Assembly: GCA_945878845.1 (NCBI GenBank)
Contig: CAMCUB010000018.1
Location: forward strand, 1 to 63,827
Reading direction: 5' to 3'
DNA from: Erythrobacter sanguineus
Lineage (GTDB): Bacteria; Pseudomonadota; Alphaproteobacteria; Sphingomonadales; Sphingomonadaceae
Length of the DNA stretch: 63,827 bases
This document shows positions 34,621-43,060 of this stretch, piece by piece. The translations under genes and the position numbers were made by a program. The notes under the pieces are model-generated. The model ran no database searches, was not told where the DNA came from, and worked only from the letters and a program-made list of their open reading frames with translations. Within the stretch, counting starts at the first letter, position 1. Each line of letters begins with the position of its first letter.

Positions 34621-37365
34621 TCAGAAGTTGACCCGGCCGGTCACGCCGTAGACGCGCGGTTCGGCGAGGAAGTGCGAGAAGATCTGGCGCCCGCCCGGGA
34701 ACTGCGGATCGAGGAAGGGCGCCGAGGTGGTGCCCGCCTGGAACGGCGTGTTGAACGCGACCTGCGCGTAGTCCTTGTTGAAGATGTTCTGGCCCCAGAA
34801 CTCCAGCGACCACTTGAGGTCCGGCCCGCGGATGCCGATGCGCGCGTTGAACAGCGCGAAGCTTTCCTGCTCCTTCTGCGGGAACAGGTCGGAACCGGTG
34901 TTGTAGCCTTCGGTGTAGCGCCCGTCGAAATAGACGAGGCCGGTAAGGCCGGTCGAACCGATCTCCGGGGTCCAGGTGATGCTGCCGGTGGCGACCCACT
35001 CGGGCGCATTCGACAGGTTGTCACCCGGCAGCTTGCGCAGCGCCGGATCGAGCGGCGCGCCGGCCGAGTTGCCGACCAGATCGTCCTGGTAGCGGGTGCG
35101 CGCATAGGTCACGCCGCCCGCGATGCTGAGGCTGTCGAACGGATTGATCTGGGATTCGATTTCGACACCCTGCGTGCGCACGCCGTAGCCGACATCGGCC
35201 GCGGCGCAGGCACCGGTCGCCGCGCTGGTGTCGGTATCGGACGGAGGCCCGCCGACCAGATCGCCGTTACAACCGTTGACGTTCTGCACCAGGAACACCG
35301 TGCCATTGAAGGTATTCAGCTGGAAGTTGCTGAAATCCGAACGGAACGCGGCGATGCTGATGCTGAACGGCCGGGTCGCGTATTTGAGGCCGATTTCGTA
35401 GCTGTCGACCAGCTCGGGATCGAACTGGAGGTTGCCGACCAGCGCCTGCGTCCCGGCCTGACCGCCGAACGGCGTGATCGGCGACTTCAGCGCCGAACGG
35501 TCGAGGTTGAAGCCGCCCGCCTTGTAGCCGCGCGCGAAGCTCCCGTAGACCAGCAGGTCGTCGGTCGCCTTCCACGACAGGATCGCGGTGCCGGTCCATT
35601 CGTCCTCGCTGCGGTCGTCGGAGATCGACACGCCGTTGAGCTCGGCGGTGGAGTTGCCCTGGCACGACAGGCCGATCAGACCCCCGGCCAGCGCGCGGGC
35701 GGTGGCGTTGGTGCTCGCCAGGTCGTCGAGCAGCAGGCCCTGCACCGTGGTGCAGACGGTGTTGTTGTTCCCGAACAGCGCCGAGAAGTCCTTCTCGTCA
35801 TTGGTGTAACGCACGCCCAAGGTCAGCGCGAGGCGATCGGTGAGGTTGACGATGTTGTGCGTGAACAGCGCCCAGTTGGTGCCGTCCTGCTTGTACTGGT
35901 CGATCGTCGAGCCGCGGTCGTTGAGCCCGTCGAGCGCGGTGAAGCCGGCAACGATGTCCGCGCCCGAAGCGCCCGTGGCGGCGGCAATCGTCGCCGGGCC
36001 CACGCCGGGGGCGACGCACAGCGGGCTGGTCGGCGAATAGAGCCCGGCCAGACCACCGCCCGAGACGAGACGGCAGTTGGCGAAGCGGCCATACTGGCTG
36101 CCGAAGCGCAGGTTGTCGCGCACGGTCAGCTTCTCGTTGGCGAAGAAGCCGCCGACGAGCCAGTCGAGCTTGCCGTCAAAGGCTTCGCCCTGCAGGCGCA
36201 GTTCCTGAGTGAAGGTGTGGAACTGGCGATAGGCATCGTCGCTCGGCGCGCGGTAGAGGATGTCGACTGTGCCGTAGTCGACGTCCCCGCCCTGACCAGA
36301 ACGATATTCGCGATAGGCGGTGATCGAGGTCAGCTTCGCTCCGCCGAGGTCGTAATCGACCTGCGCCGAGAAGCCGTAGTCCTTGGTGACGCCGGCGTAG
36401 CTGCGGCCCGGGGTGACCGAGACATTGCGGCTGTAGCCCTGGTTGAAGGCGCCGACGTTCTGGCCGAGATCGCGCAGCACGTTGATGATGTTGTTGCCGT
36501 TGGTCTGCAGCGGCGTGAGCGGGGTCGAGGGATTGTTGAGATTGCCGATCGACGGGGTGATGCTGGGATCGATATAGGTCGCCGCGCAGCACTTCTCGTC
36601 GCGATAGGTATAGTCGGCGATCAGGCGGATCGAGAGCGCGTCGGTCGGTTCGAACAGCAGCTGGCCGCGCAGGAAGATGCGGTCACGATCATTGATGTCG
36701 GTGTTGTTGGCGGCGTCGGTGTAGAAGCCGTCACGCTTGACATAGATGCCGTCGATACGCGCCGCGAGGTTCTCGGCGATCGGGCCAGTGATGCTGCCAC
36801 CGAGACGAAAGAAGTCGTAGTTGCCGTAAGTCGCCTCGGCGGTGCCGCCGAAGGTGAATTCGGGCTTCTTGGAATAGATGCTGATGAGACCGGCCGAGGA
36901 GTTGCGGCCGCCCAGCGTGCCCTGCGGGCCGCGCTGCACTTCGACGCGGTCAAGCTCGCCCAGCTCGTTGAGGCCGATGCCCGAACGCGAACGGTAGACA
37001 CCGTCGATGAACACCGGGACCGAGCTTTCGAGGCCCGGGTTGTCGCCGACCGTGCCGATCCCGCGAATACGCGCCGAGCCGTTGGCTTCCGAGCCGGTCG
37101 AGGACACCAGCAGCGAGGGCGCGACCTGGTTCAGCTGGCGGATGTCGTTCGCGCCGGAATTGACCAGCGTTTCCGAATTGATCGCCGAGATCGCGACCGG
37201 CACGTCGGCCAGCGCCTGCTGGCGGCCCTGTGCGGTGACGATGATCTCATTTTCGGACTGGGCCTCGGCGCCGGCCTCTTCATCCTGCGCGAAGGCAGCG
37301 GTGGGGACGAATGCCATGCCGGCACCAAACAGCGCCAACGCCCGCAGCGAAGTGAAGGATTTCAT
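34621..37365 (-). CDS. TonB-dependent receptor, large
   Basis: A 914-residue outer-membrane receptor. Signal peptide ends AAFAQ; NEIIVTAQGRQQALADVPVAIS is the TonB-box region. The plug has QLNQVAPSLLVSSTGSEANGSARIRGIGT and LDRVEVQRGPQGTLGGRNSSAGLISIYS. The barrel is long, with several Cys-bearing extracellular loops (YRDEKCCAATY, FANCRLVSG, NNTVCTT, GLSCQGN, NGCNGDL, GACAAAD), and ends EPRVYGVTGRVNF. Substrate unknown. An operator-like CTAGTGGACTAA lies upstream, and the gene is monocistronic with a strong terminator. Confidence 0.93.
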   Translation of the reverse strand: MKSFTSLRALALFGAGMAFVPTAAFAQDEEAGAEAQSENEIIVTAQGRQQALADVPVAISAINSETLVNSGANDIRQLNQVAPSLLVSSTGSEANGSARIRGIGTVGDNPGLESSVPVFIDGVYRSRSGIGLNELGELDRVEVQRGPQGTLGGRNSSAGLISIYSKKPEFTFGGTAEATYGNYDFFRLGGSITGPIAENLAARIDGIYVKRDGFYTDAANNTDINDRDRIFLRGQLLFEPTDALSIRLIADYTYRDEKCCAATYIDPSITPSIGNLNNPSTPLTPLQTNGNNIINVLRDLGQNVGAFNQGYSRNVSVTPGRSYAGVTKDYGFSAQVDYDLGGAKLTSITAYREYRSGQGGDVDYGTVDILYRAPSDDAYRQFHTFTQELRLQGEAFDGKLDWLVGGFFANEKLTVRDNLRFGSQYGRFANCRLVSGGGLAGLYSPTSPLCVAPGVGPATIAAATGASGADIVAGFTALDGLNDRGSTIDQYKQDGTNWALFTHNIVNLTDRLALTLGVRYTNDEKDFSALFGNNNTVCTTVQGLLLDDLASTNATARALAGGLIGLSCQGNSTAELNGVSISDDRSEDEWTGTAILSWKATDDLLVYGSFARGYKAGGFNLDRSALKSPITPFGGQAGTQALVGNLQFDPELVDSYEIGLKYATRPFSISIAAFRSDFSNFQLNTFNGTVFLVQNVNGCNGDLVGGPPSDTDTSAATGACAAADVGYGVRTQGVEIESQINPFDSLSIAGGVTYARTRYQDDLVGNSAGAPLDPALRKLPGDNLSNAPEWVATGSITWTPEIGSTGLTGLVYFDGRYTEGYNTGSDLFPQKEQESFALFNARIGIRGPDLKWSLEFWGQNIFNKDYAQVAFNTPFQAGTTSAPFLDPQFPGGRQIFSHFLAEPRVYGVTGRVNF

Positions 37366-37398
37366 CTGGTCTCTCTCCCAATGTGTATTCTTGTTTTG

Positions 37399-37410
37399 CT
37401 AGTGGACTAA
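37399..37410 (-). promoter_or_regulatory. palindromic operator candidate
   Basis: CTAGTGGACTAA (TAGT-GG-ACTA core at 37400-37409) lies 34 bases upstream of the receptor start at 37365, between the ATG and a TTGACG (around 37450) that could be the -35. Its position suggests a repressor site for the receptor gene. Confidence 0.4.
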
Positions 37411-37476
37411 CCTGATCGCGCCCGACTGCAAATGGGCCTTTCACCAAAGCGTCAAATTTCGCGCGAGGTGTTGCAT

Positions 37477-40236
37477 TTACGCCTTTTCGAGCTGTTCCTG
37501 CCGCTGGTCGCTCGCCGCGGCGAGCAGCGCCGCCTCGATCTCGGCGAGGCGTTCGGGGGCCTTGATCTTGGCGGCGGTCAGATCGGTCACATAGAAGGTG
37601 TCCGCCGCCGCCTCGCCATAGGCTGTGATATGCGCCGAATGGACGATCAGGTTGGCCTTGTAGAGCGCGTGCGCCAGCCGGTTGAGCAGCGCCGGACGGT
37701 CGCGCGCGGTGACCTCGATCACGGTGAAGTGGTTCGAGGCGTCATTGTCGAACCCGACCCGCGGGGCGACGTCGAAGGCCTTGGCGCGCGAATGCGCCAG
37801 CGGGCGCGCGGCGAGCTTGGGCACCAGTTCGACCTTGGCGAGCAGCGCGTCGCGGATGCCCTTCTCGATCCGCGCCATCTGCGCTTCCTCGCGGAACGGC
37901 TGGCCGCTCTGGTCCTGCACCAGGAAATTGTCGACCGCATAGCCGCTGCGCGCGGTGTGGATGCGCGCGTCGATGATGTTCGCGCCGGCGAGGTGGATGC
38001 CGCCCGCCATGCGGTAGAACAGCCCCGGGTGGTCGGCGGCGATGACGCTGACGCGGGTGGCGCCGCGGGTCTCGTCAACCTCGCAGGCGATCGAGAGCGC
38101 CTCGCCTGCGGCTTCGGCGGCGTCATATTGGGTGAGGTTGCCCGCGATGATCTCCTCGGGCTCGGCGATCCAGTAGGCATCACCCAGCAGCGCGCCGATG
38201 GAGTCGACGAGGTGATCCTGATCCTTGAGCAGGCGCTGCACCGCGTCCTTCTTCGCCGTGACCCGCGCCTTGCGCCCATTGCCCTTGTGGCCGAGCCGCA
38301 GGCGTTCCTGCGCGGCATCGAACAGCTCGCCGAGCAGCTGCGCCTTCCACGAATTCCACGTGCCGGGCCCGACCGCGCGGATATCGACCGCGGTGAGGGT
38401 GGCGAGATTGCGCAGGCGTTCAAGGCTCTGCACCTCGCCGACGAAATCCTCGATCGTCTTGGGGTCGGTGAGGTCGCGCTTCTGCGCGGTGCGGCTCATC
38501 AGGAGATGGTGGAGGACGAGCCAGGCGACCAGATCGGTCTCCTTTTCGTCGAGCCCGAAGCGCGGGCACAGCCGGTGGGCGACATCCGCGCCCAGCACCG
38601 AATGGTCGCCCCCGCGCCCCTTGGCGATATCGTGGAGCAGCACCGCCACGTACAGCGCGCGGCGCGAGGCGAGTTTGGGGAACTCGGCGGTCGCGCGCGG
38701 GTGATCGGCGACCAGCAGCCCGCGCTCGATCTGGCTGAGCAGCCCGATGGCGCGGATCGTGTGCTCGTCGACCGTGTAGTGGTGATACATGTCGAACTGC
38801 ATCTGCGCGTTGACCCGGCCGAAATCGGGCACGAAGCGGCCGAACACGCCCGTCTCGTTCATCCACCGGAGCGCGGTTTCGGGGTCCTTGCGGCCACTGA
38901 GCAAGTCGAGGAACAGCGCATTGGCGCGCTTGTCGCGGCGCAGCTTGGCGTCGATCAGCTTGGCGTCGCGCCCGGCCTGGCGCATGGTTTTGGGGTGGAC
39001 TTCGAGCCCCTCGGCCTCGGCCAGCTGGAACACTTCGATCAGGCGGACCGGATCGGCCTTGAACCAGTCATCGCCCGGCGCGCGCAACCGGCCGCCTTCG
39101 ACGGTGTAGCCCTTGAACTGGCGGGGGCGCTGGGTCCAACCGGCGAAGAACCCGGTGCGCGGGCGCTTCTTGGCCATCTCCTCGTCGAGGTGGGAGAGGA
39201 ACACGCCGGTCAGGCTGCCGACGCGTTTCACTTGCAGGAAGTAGTACTGCATGAACCGCTCGACCACGCTCTTGCCCGGGCGGTCGGCGAACAGCATGCG
39301 TTCGGCCACCTGGCGCTGGAGATCGAAGGTCAGCCGGTCCTCGGCGCGGTCGGTGATGATGTGCATGTGGCAGCGCGCGGCGAGCAGAAAGCCCTCGGCG
39401 CGGCGGAAGCTGCGGTATTCGCTGGTGGTGAGCAGGCCGACATCGACCAGCTGCGCGGCGTTATCGACCCGGTGGACATATTTGCCGATCCAGTAGAGCG
39501 TCTGGAGATCGCGCAAGCCCCCCTTGCCCTCCTTGATATTGGGCTCGACCACATAGCGGCTGTCGCCCATCCGCTTGTGGCGGGCATCGCGTTCGGCCAG
39601 CTTCTGGGTCAGAAACTGCCGCTCGCCGCCCTTGGCGACCTCGTTCCAGAACCGCGCGCGCAGCTCCTCATACAGCGCCTGCTCGCCCCACACGAGCCGG
39701 CTTTCGAGCAGCGCGGTGCGGATCGTCAGATCCTCCTTCGCCATGCGGATCGTGTCGGAGACGGTGCGGCTGGAATGGCCGACCTTGAGGCCGAGATCCC
39801 ACAGCAGGTAGAGCATCGTCTCAATCACCTGCTCGCACCACGGGGCGCGCTTGCCCGGGGTGATGAAGGCGACATCGACATCCGAATGCGGCGCCATCTC
39901 GGCGCGGCCATAGCCGCCCACCGCGAGGATCGCGAGGCGCTCGGCCTGGGTCGCATTGGGGGCGGGGTAGAGATGCGTGGTGACGTGATCGTGGATCACC
40001 CGCAGCAGCTGGTCCATCAGGAAGCTGTAGCCGGCGGTGACCTCGTGCCCGGCAGACGGCGCCTCGAGCAGCCGCCGCGCAAGCTCGGCGCGGCCCTCGT
40101 CGAGCGCGCCGCGCAATGCGGTGACGATCGCGGGGCGGGCATTGGTCCCGCCGCTCGCGAACAACGCCTCGATCTCCTCGGCCAGCGCGCGCCGGTCGAT
40201 GATCGCGCGCTGTCCGGGGACGCGGCCAGGCTTCAT
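37477..40236 (-). CDS. glnD: bifunctional PII uridylyltransferase/uridylyl-removing enzyme
   Basis: About 919 residues from the ATG at 40236. It uridylylates PII proteins when nitrogen is low and removes the group when glutamine is plentiful. The nucleotidyltransferase domain has AVGGYGRAEMAPHSDVDVAF (near residue 105); the GlnD linker domain follows with YVVEPNIKEGKGGLRDLQTL; the HD domain is AVLLHDIAKGRGGDHSVLG (near residue 530); two ACT domains (about residues 700 and 810) end the protein, sensing glutamine. All catalytic motifs are intact. Seven bases separate it from the acyl-CoA ligase upstream on the same strand. Confidence 0.96.
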   Translation of the reverse strand: MKPGRVPGQRAIIDRRALAEEIEALFASGGTNARPAIVTALRGALDEGRAELARRLLEAPSAGHEVTAGYSFLMDQLLRVIHDHVTTHLYPAPNATQAERLAILAVGGYGRAEMAPHSDVDVAFITPGKRAPWCEQVIETMLYLLWDLGLKVGHSSRTVSDTIRMAKEDLTIRTALLESRLVWGEQALYEELRARFWNEVAKGGERQFLTQKLAERDARHKRMGDSRYVVEPNIKEGKGGLRDLQTLYWIGKYVHRVDNAAQLVDVGLLTTSEYRSFRRAEGFLLAARCHMHIITDRAEDRLTFDLQRQVAERMLFADRPGKSVVERFMQYYFLQVKRVGSLTGVFLSHLDEEMAKKRPRTGFFAGWTQRPRQFKGYTVEGGRLRAPGDDWFKADPVRLIEVFQLAEAEGLEVHPKTMRQAGRDAKLIDAKLRRDKRANALFLDLLSGRKDPETALRWMNETGVFGRFVPDFGRVNAQMQFDMYHHYTVDEHTIRAIGLLSQIERGLLVADHPRATAEFPKLASRRALYVAVLLHDIAKGRGGDHSVLGADVAHRLCPRFGLDEKETDLVAWLVLHHLLMSRTAQKRDLTDPKTIEDFVGEVQSLERLRNLATLTAVDIRAVGPGTWNSWKAQLLGELFDAAQERLRLGHKGNGRKARVTAKKDAVQRLLKDQDHLVDSIGALLGDAYWIAEPEEIIAGNLTQYDAAEAAGEALSIACEVDETRGATRVSVIAADHPGLFYRMAGGIHLAGANIIDARIHTARSGYAVDNFLVQDQSGQPFREEAQMARIEKGIRDALLAKVELVPKLAARPLAHSRAKAFDVAPRVGFDNDASNHFTVIEVTARDRPALLNRLAHALYKANLIVHSAHITAYGEAAADTFYVTDLTAAKIKAPERLAEIEAALLAAASDQRQEQLEKA

Positions 40237-40243
40237 GTTGCGA

Positions 40244-41959
40244 TCACGCGGCGACCGCCTCGGCGAGATAGCGGGCTTTGACTGTGCGCTTGTCGATCTT
40301 CTGCGTGCCGAGCCGCGGCAGGGGCTCATGCGCGATCCACATCTGGTGTTCGAGCGGCACCTTGAAGGGCGCGATCCGCTCGAGCAGGAAGGCGCGCAGC
40401 TCGGCAGGCGTGATCGCGGGGCGGCCTTCCTTCATCGCATAGACCGCTGCCGGAACCTCGCCCATACGCTCGCACGGCAGGCCGAAGACCGAGCATTCGC
40501 CGACGTCATCATGCGCATAGATCGCGTCCTCGACCTCGATGCACGAGATATTCTCGCCGCCGCGGATGATGATGTCCTTCTTGCGGTCGACGATGAACAG
40601 GTAGTCGTCGGCGTCGAGATAGCCGAGGTCGCCGGTGCGGAAATAGCCGGTGTCGGTGAAGGCGGCCGTGGTGGCTTCCTCGTTCTTCCAATAGCCGCGG
40701 AAATTGGCGACCGAACGGATGCAGACCTCGCCGACCTGCCCGTTGGCGAGCGGGTTGCCCATGTCGTCGAGGATCGCCAGATCGACCATCGGCTTGCTGG
40801 CGCGCCCCGTCGAGCCGGGCTTGGCAAGATAGTTCTCGTTGAAATTGCCGCAGCCGACCGCGTTGGTTTCGGTGAGGCCGTATCCGAGCAGCGGGAAGCC
40901 GCCGGGGAAGGCTTCCTTGATCCGGGTGACATGCTCGACCGGACGCGGCGCCCCGCCGGCGGCGAAGCTCTTGCATTTCGACAGGTCGTAATTCGCCCGG
41001 TCAGGGTGATTGGCGATCTCGTAGCTCATCAGCGGCACGCCGACGAAATAGGTGACGCCTTCTTCGGCCATCAACCGGATCGCGAGCCCTGCGTCCCACT
41101 TGGGCATCAGCACCAGCTTGCGGGCGATGGCGAAGCTCTGGAGGAACAGCGGCACTTCGCCTGTCACGTGGAAAAGCGGCACCGCGACCAGCGCGCAGGG
41201 CTGCTCGGTCAGCGCCTCGCCCTGCGATTCGACATGCACCTTCGCCATCGCCGACTGGCAGACATAGTTCATCACCGCGTTCACCACCCCGCGGTGATCG
41301 GACCATGCGCCCTTGGACTTGCCGGTCGAACCCGAGGTGTAGAGGATCGTAGCGAGGTCATCGGGCCCCAGCTCGCCGAGCAGGGCGATCGCCGCAGGCG
41401 TGCCCTCGGGCGCGGCCCAGGTGGCGGCGAGGCCTTCCGCGGGCGCGTTGCCGTGGCCGAACAGCACGATCTTGGAGGAATGAGCATGGCCCTCGAGCCG
41501 CGCGGCGCGGCCTTCATCGGCGAGCAGCACCTTGCACTCGGCCAGATCGAGCCCGTAGGCGAGTTCCTCGCCGCTCGAAAAGCCGTTGAGCAGGGTCGCG
41601 CAGCCGCCCGCCATCAGGATCCCCATATAGGCGATCATCCAGTTGGCCGAATTGCGCGCGGCCAGCCCGATGCGCTCACCCTTTTCGATCCCGTGGAGCT
41701 TGATCAGCCCCTCGGCGACATGGGTCGCGGCGGCATAGGCCTCGCCGAAAGTGAGGCGGATGTCGCCATCGACAAGGAAGGGGATGCCCTTGTTCTGGGA
41801 AGCGAAATGGGCGAAATAATGGGCGAGGGTCGGGGGCGCTGCGGCAAAGGCGGGCATCTCCACCCCGTCACGCACGAAGGGCACAGTGGCAAAGGGCTGG
41901 CCCTCGGCGGTGAGGCCGGCGACGATCGCTTCGAGTGCATTGTCCAGCGGGGTGGGCAT
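40244..41959 (-). CDS. AMP-dependent acyl-CoA synthetase/ligase
   Basis: About 571 residues from the ATG at 41959 (MPTPLDNALEA). It activates a carboxylic acid to acyl-AMP and then acyl-CoA. Core motifs: LYTSGSTGKSKGAW (P-loop-like, near residue 205), LLGYGLTETNAVGCGNFN, YFRTGDLGYLDADDYLFIVDRKKDIIIRGGENIS, and the C-terminal catalytic Lys in PRLGTQKIDKRTVK. Chain-length preference cannot be told. It sits upstream of glnD, probably in one transcript, though no functional link is evident. A second ligase of this superfamily is at 61.6-63.1 kb. Confidence 0.92.
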   Translation of the reverse strand: MPTPLDNALEAIVAGLTAEGQPFATVPFVRDGVEMPAFAAAPPTLAHYFAHFASQNKGIPFLVDGDIRLTFGEAYAAATHVAEGLIKLHGIEKGERIGLAARNSANWMIAYMGILMAGGCATLLNGFSSGEELAYGLDLAECKVLLADEGRAARLEGHAHSSKIVLFGHGNAPAEGLAATWAAPEGTPAAIALLGELGPDDLATILYTSGSTGKSKGAWSDHRGVVNAVMNYVCQSAMAKVHVESQGEALTEQPCALVAVPLFHVTGEVPLFLQSFAIARKLVLMPKWDAGLAIRLMAEEGVTYFVGVPLMSYEIANHPDRANYDLSKCKSFAAGGAPRPVEHVTRIKEAFPGGFPLLGYGLTETNAVGCGNFNENYLAKPGSTGRASKPMVDLAILDDMGNPLANGQVGEVCIRSVANFRGYWKNEEATTAAFTDTGYFRTGDLGYLDADDYLFIVDRKKDIIIRGGENISCIEVEDAIYAHDDVGECSVFGLPCERMGEVPAAVYAMKEGRPAITPAELRAFLLERIAPFKVPLEHQMWIAHEPLPRLGTQKIDKRTVKARYLAEAVAA

Positions 41960-42148
41960 GCGGTGATGTTCCTCTCTCTGTGTGCGGCATCCGGTGTCCG
42001 GATCGCCTGTCCCATTCCGTCCGGCGGTGTTCGCGCCCCTTCCCCTGACCCCTTGGCTGTGCCAGAAGCGCCAGCGCAACCGGGATCATGAACGAAGGCC
42101 CTGCGGGCTCACCGTTACGGCATATCATTGCAATAAGAGGTTCGCTCC

Positions 42149-43060
42149 GTGCTGTCACTACTTGCCGCAAGCGCCGCCGCCGCCGATCCGATCCAGTGGG
42201 TGAACCTGGGCCTCAAGGAAGGGATCGAGCTGGGGTCCTTCACGCTGCGGTTCTACTCGCTGGCCTATCTGCTGGGGGTGATCTTCGCCTATTGGCACAC
42301 GTCGGTGGCGCTGAAGCAGCCCGGCGCGCCGATGGCGCAGCGCCATGCGGACGATCTGTTCTTCTACTGCACGCTGGGCGTCATCTTCGGCGGGCGGCTG
42401 GGCTATGCGACCTTCTACGAGCCGCAGCTGTGGACCACCTTCGCCAATGACAGCTGGCTGAGCTGGCGCCTGCTGCGCCTGTGGGAGGGCGGGATGAGCT
42501 TCCACGGCGGGTTGATCGGCGTGACGGTCGCGATGGCGTGGATTTCGTGGCGCGATAAGCTCAACTTCATCCGCGTGGTCGATTATGTCGCGGTCGGCGT
42601 GCCGATGGGGATGCTGCTCGGGCGGCTCGCCAACTTCGTCAACGGCGAGCTCTGGGGCCGCGCGACCGACGTGCCGTGGGGCATGGTGTTCTGCGACGGG
42701 ATCGCGCGCGCAGGCGTCGACTGCGCCACCACCGGCACCGTGCGCCACCCCAGCCAGCTCTATCAGGCGGGGCTCGAGGGGCTGGCGATGTTCGTCATCA
42801 TGCTCTCGCTGTTCTGGCTGACCCGCGCGCGCTATCGCCCCGGGCTCCTGGCGGGCGTGTTCACGATCGGCATGGGAGCCGCGCGCTTCATCAATGAATT
42901 TTTCCGTGAGCCGGACCAACAACTGGCTGACTTCGCACTCCGCACCGGACTATCGATGGGGCAATGGCTGACCATACCGCTTATCCTGACTGGATTGATT
43001 GTCGTGATCTTCGCGCTGCGCAAGAAGCCGCTGGCGGCAGGGGCGACAGCGCCGGCCTGA
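42149..43060 (+). CDS. lgt: prolipoprotein diacylglyceryl transferase
   Basis: A 303-residue inner-membrane enzyme that transfers diacylglycerol to the lipobox Cys of prolipoproteins. It starts at a GTG (42149) eight bases after AAGAGG. Seven helices are visible. The signature [24 protein letters not shown] matches the phosphatidylglycerol-binding and catalytic region, with [12 protein letters not shown] carrying the essential His and [13 protein letters not shown] the second motif. Lipoproteins such as the two PstS copies here are its substrates. Its TGA overlaps the presumed CTG start of the methyltransferase. Confidence 0.95.
   Translation: MLSLLAASAAAADPIQWVNLGLKEGIELGSFTLRFYSLAYLLGVIFAYWHTSVALKQPGAPMAQRHADDLFFYCTLGVIFGGRLGYATFYEPQLWTTFANDSWLSWRLLRLWEGGMSFHGGLIGVTVAMAWISWRDKLNFIRVVDYVAVGVPMGMLLGRLANFVNGELWGRATDVPWGMVFCDGIARAGVDCATTGTVRHPSQLYQAGLEGLAMFVIMLSLFWLTRARYRPGLLAGVFTIGMGAARFINEFFREPDQQLADFALRTGLSMGQWLTIPLILTGLIVVIFALRKKPLAAGATAPA

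Noticed and set aside
34090..37410. 1106-codon plus-strand open frame opposite the large TonB receptor
   Set aside because: The minus strand encodes a complete receptor with signal peptide, plug and terminal Phe; the opposite frame is a GC-driven shadow with low-complexity Arg/Val/Glu content and no domain.
37432..40281. 949-codon plus-strand frame opposite glnD
   Set aside because: GlnD has all catalytic motifs; the other strand shows only composition-driven sequence.
42964..43056. ATG at 42964 as start of the coiled-coil methyltransferase
   Set aside because: It lies deep inside lgt, and the added residues look like an out-of-frame reading of lgt; kept only as an alternative.
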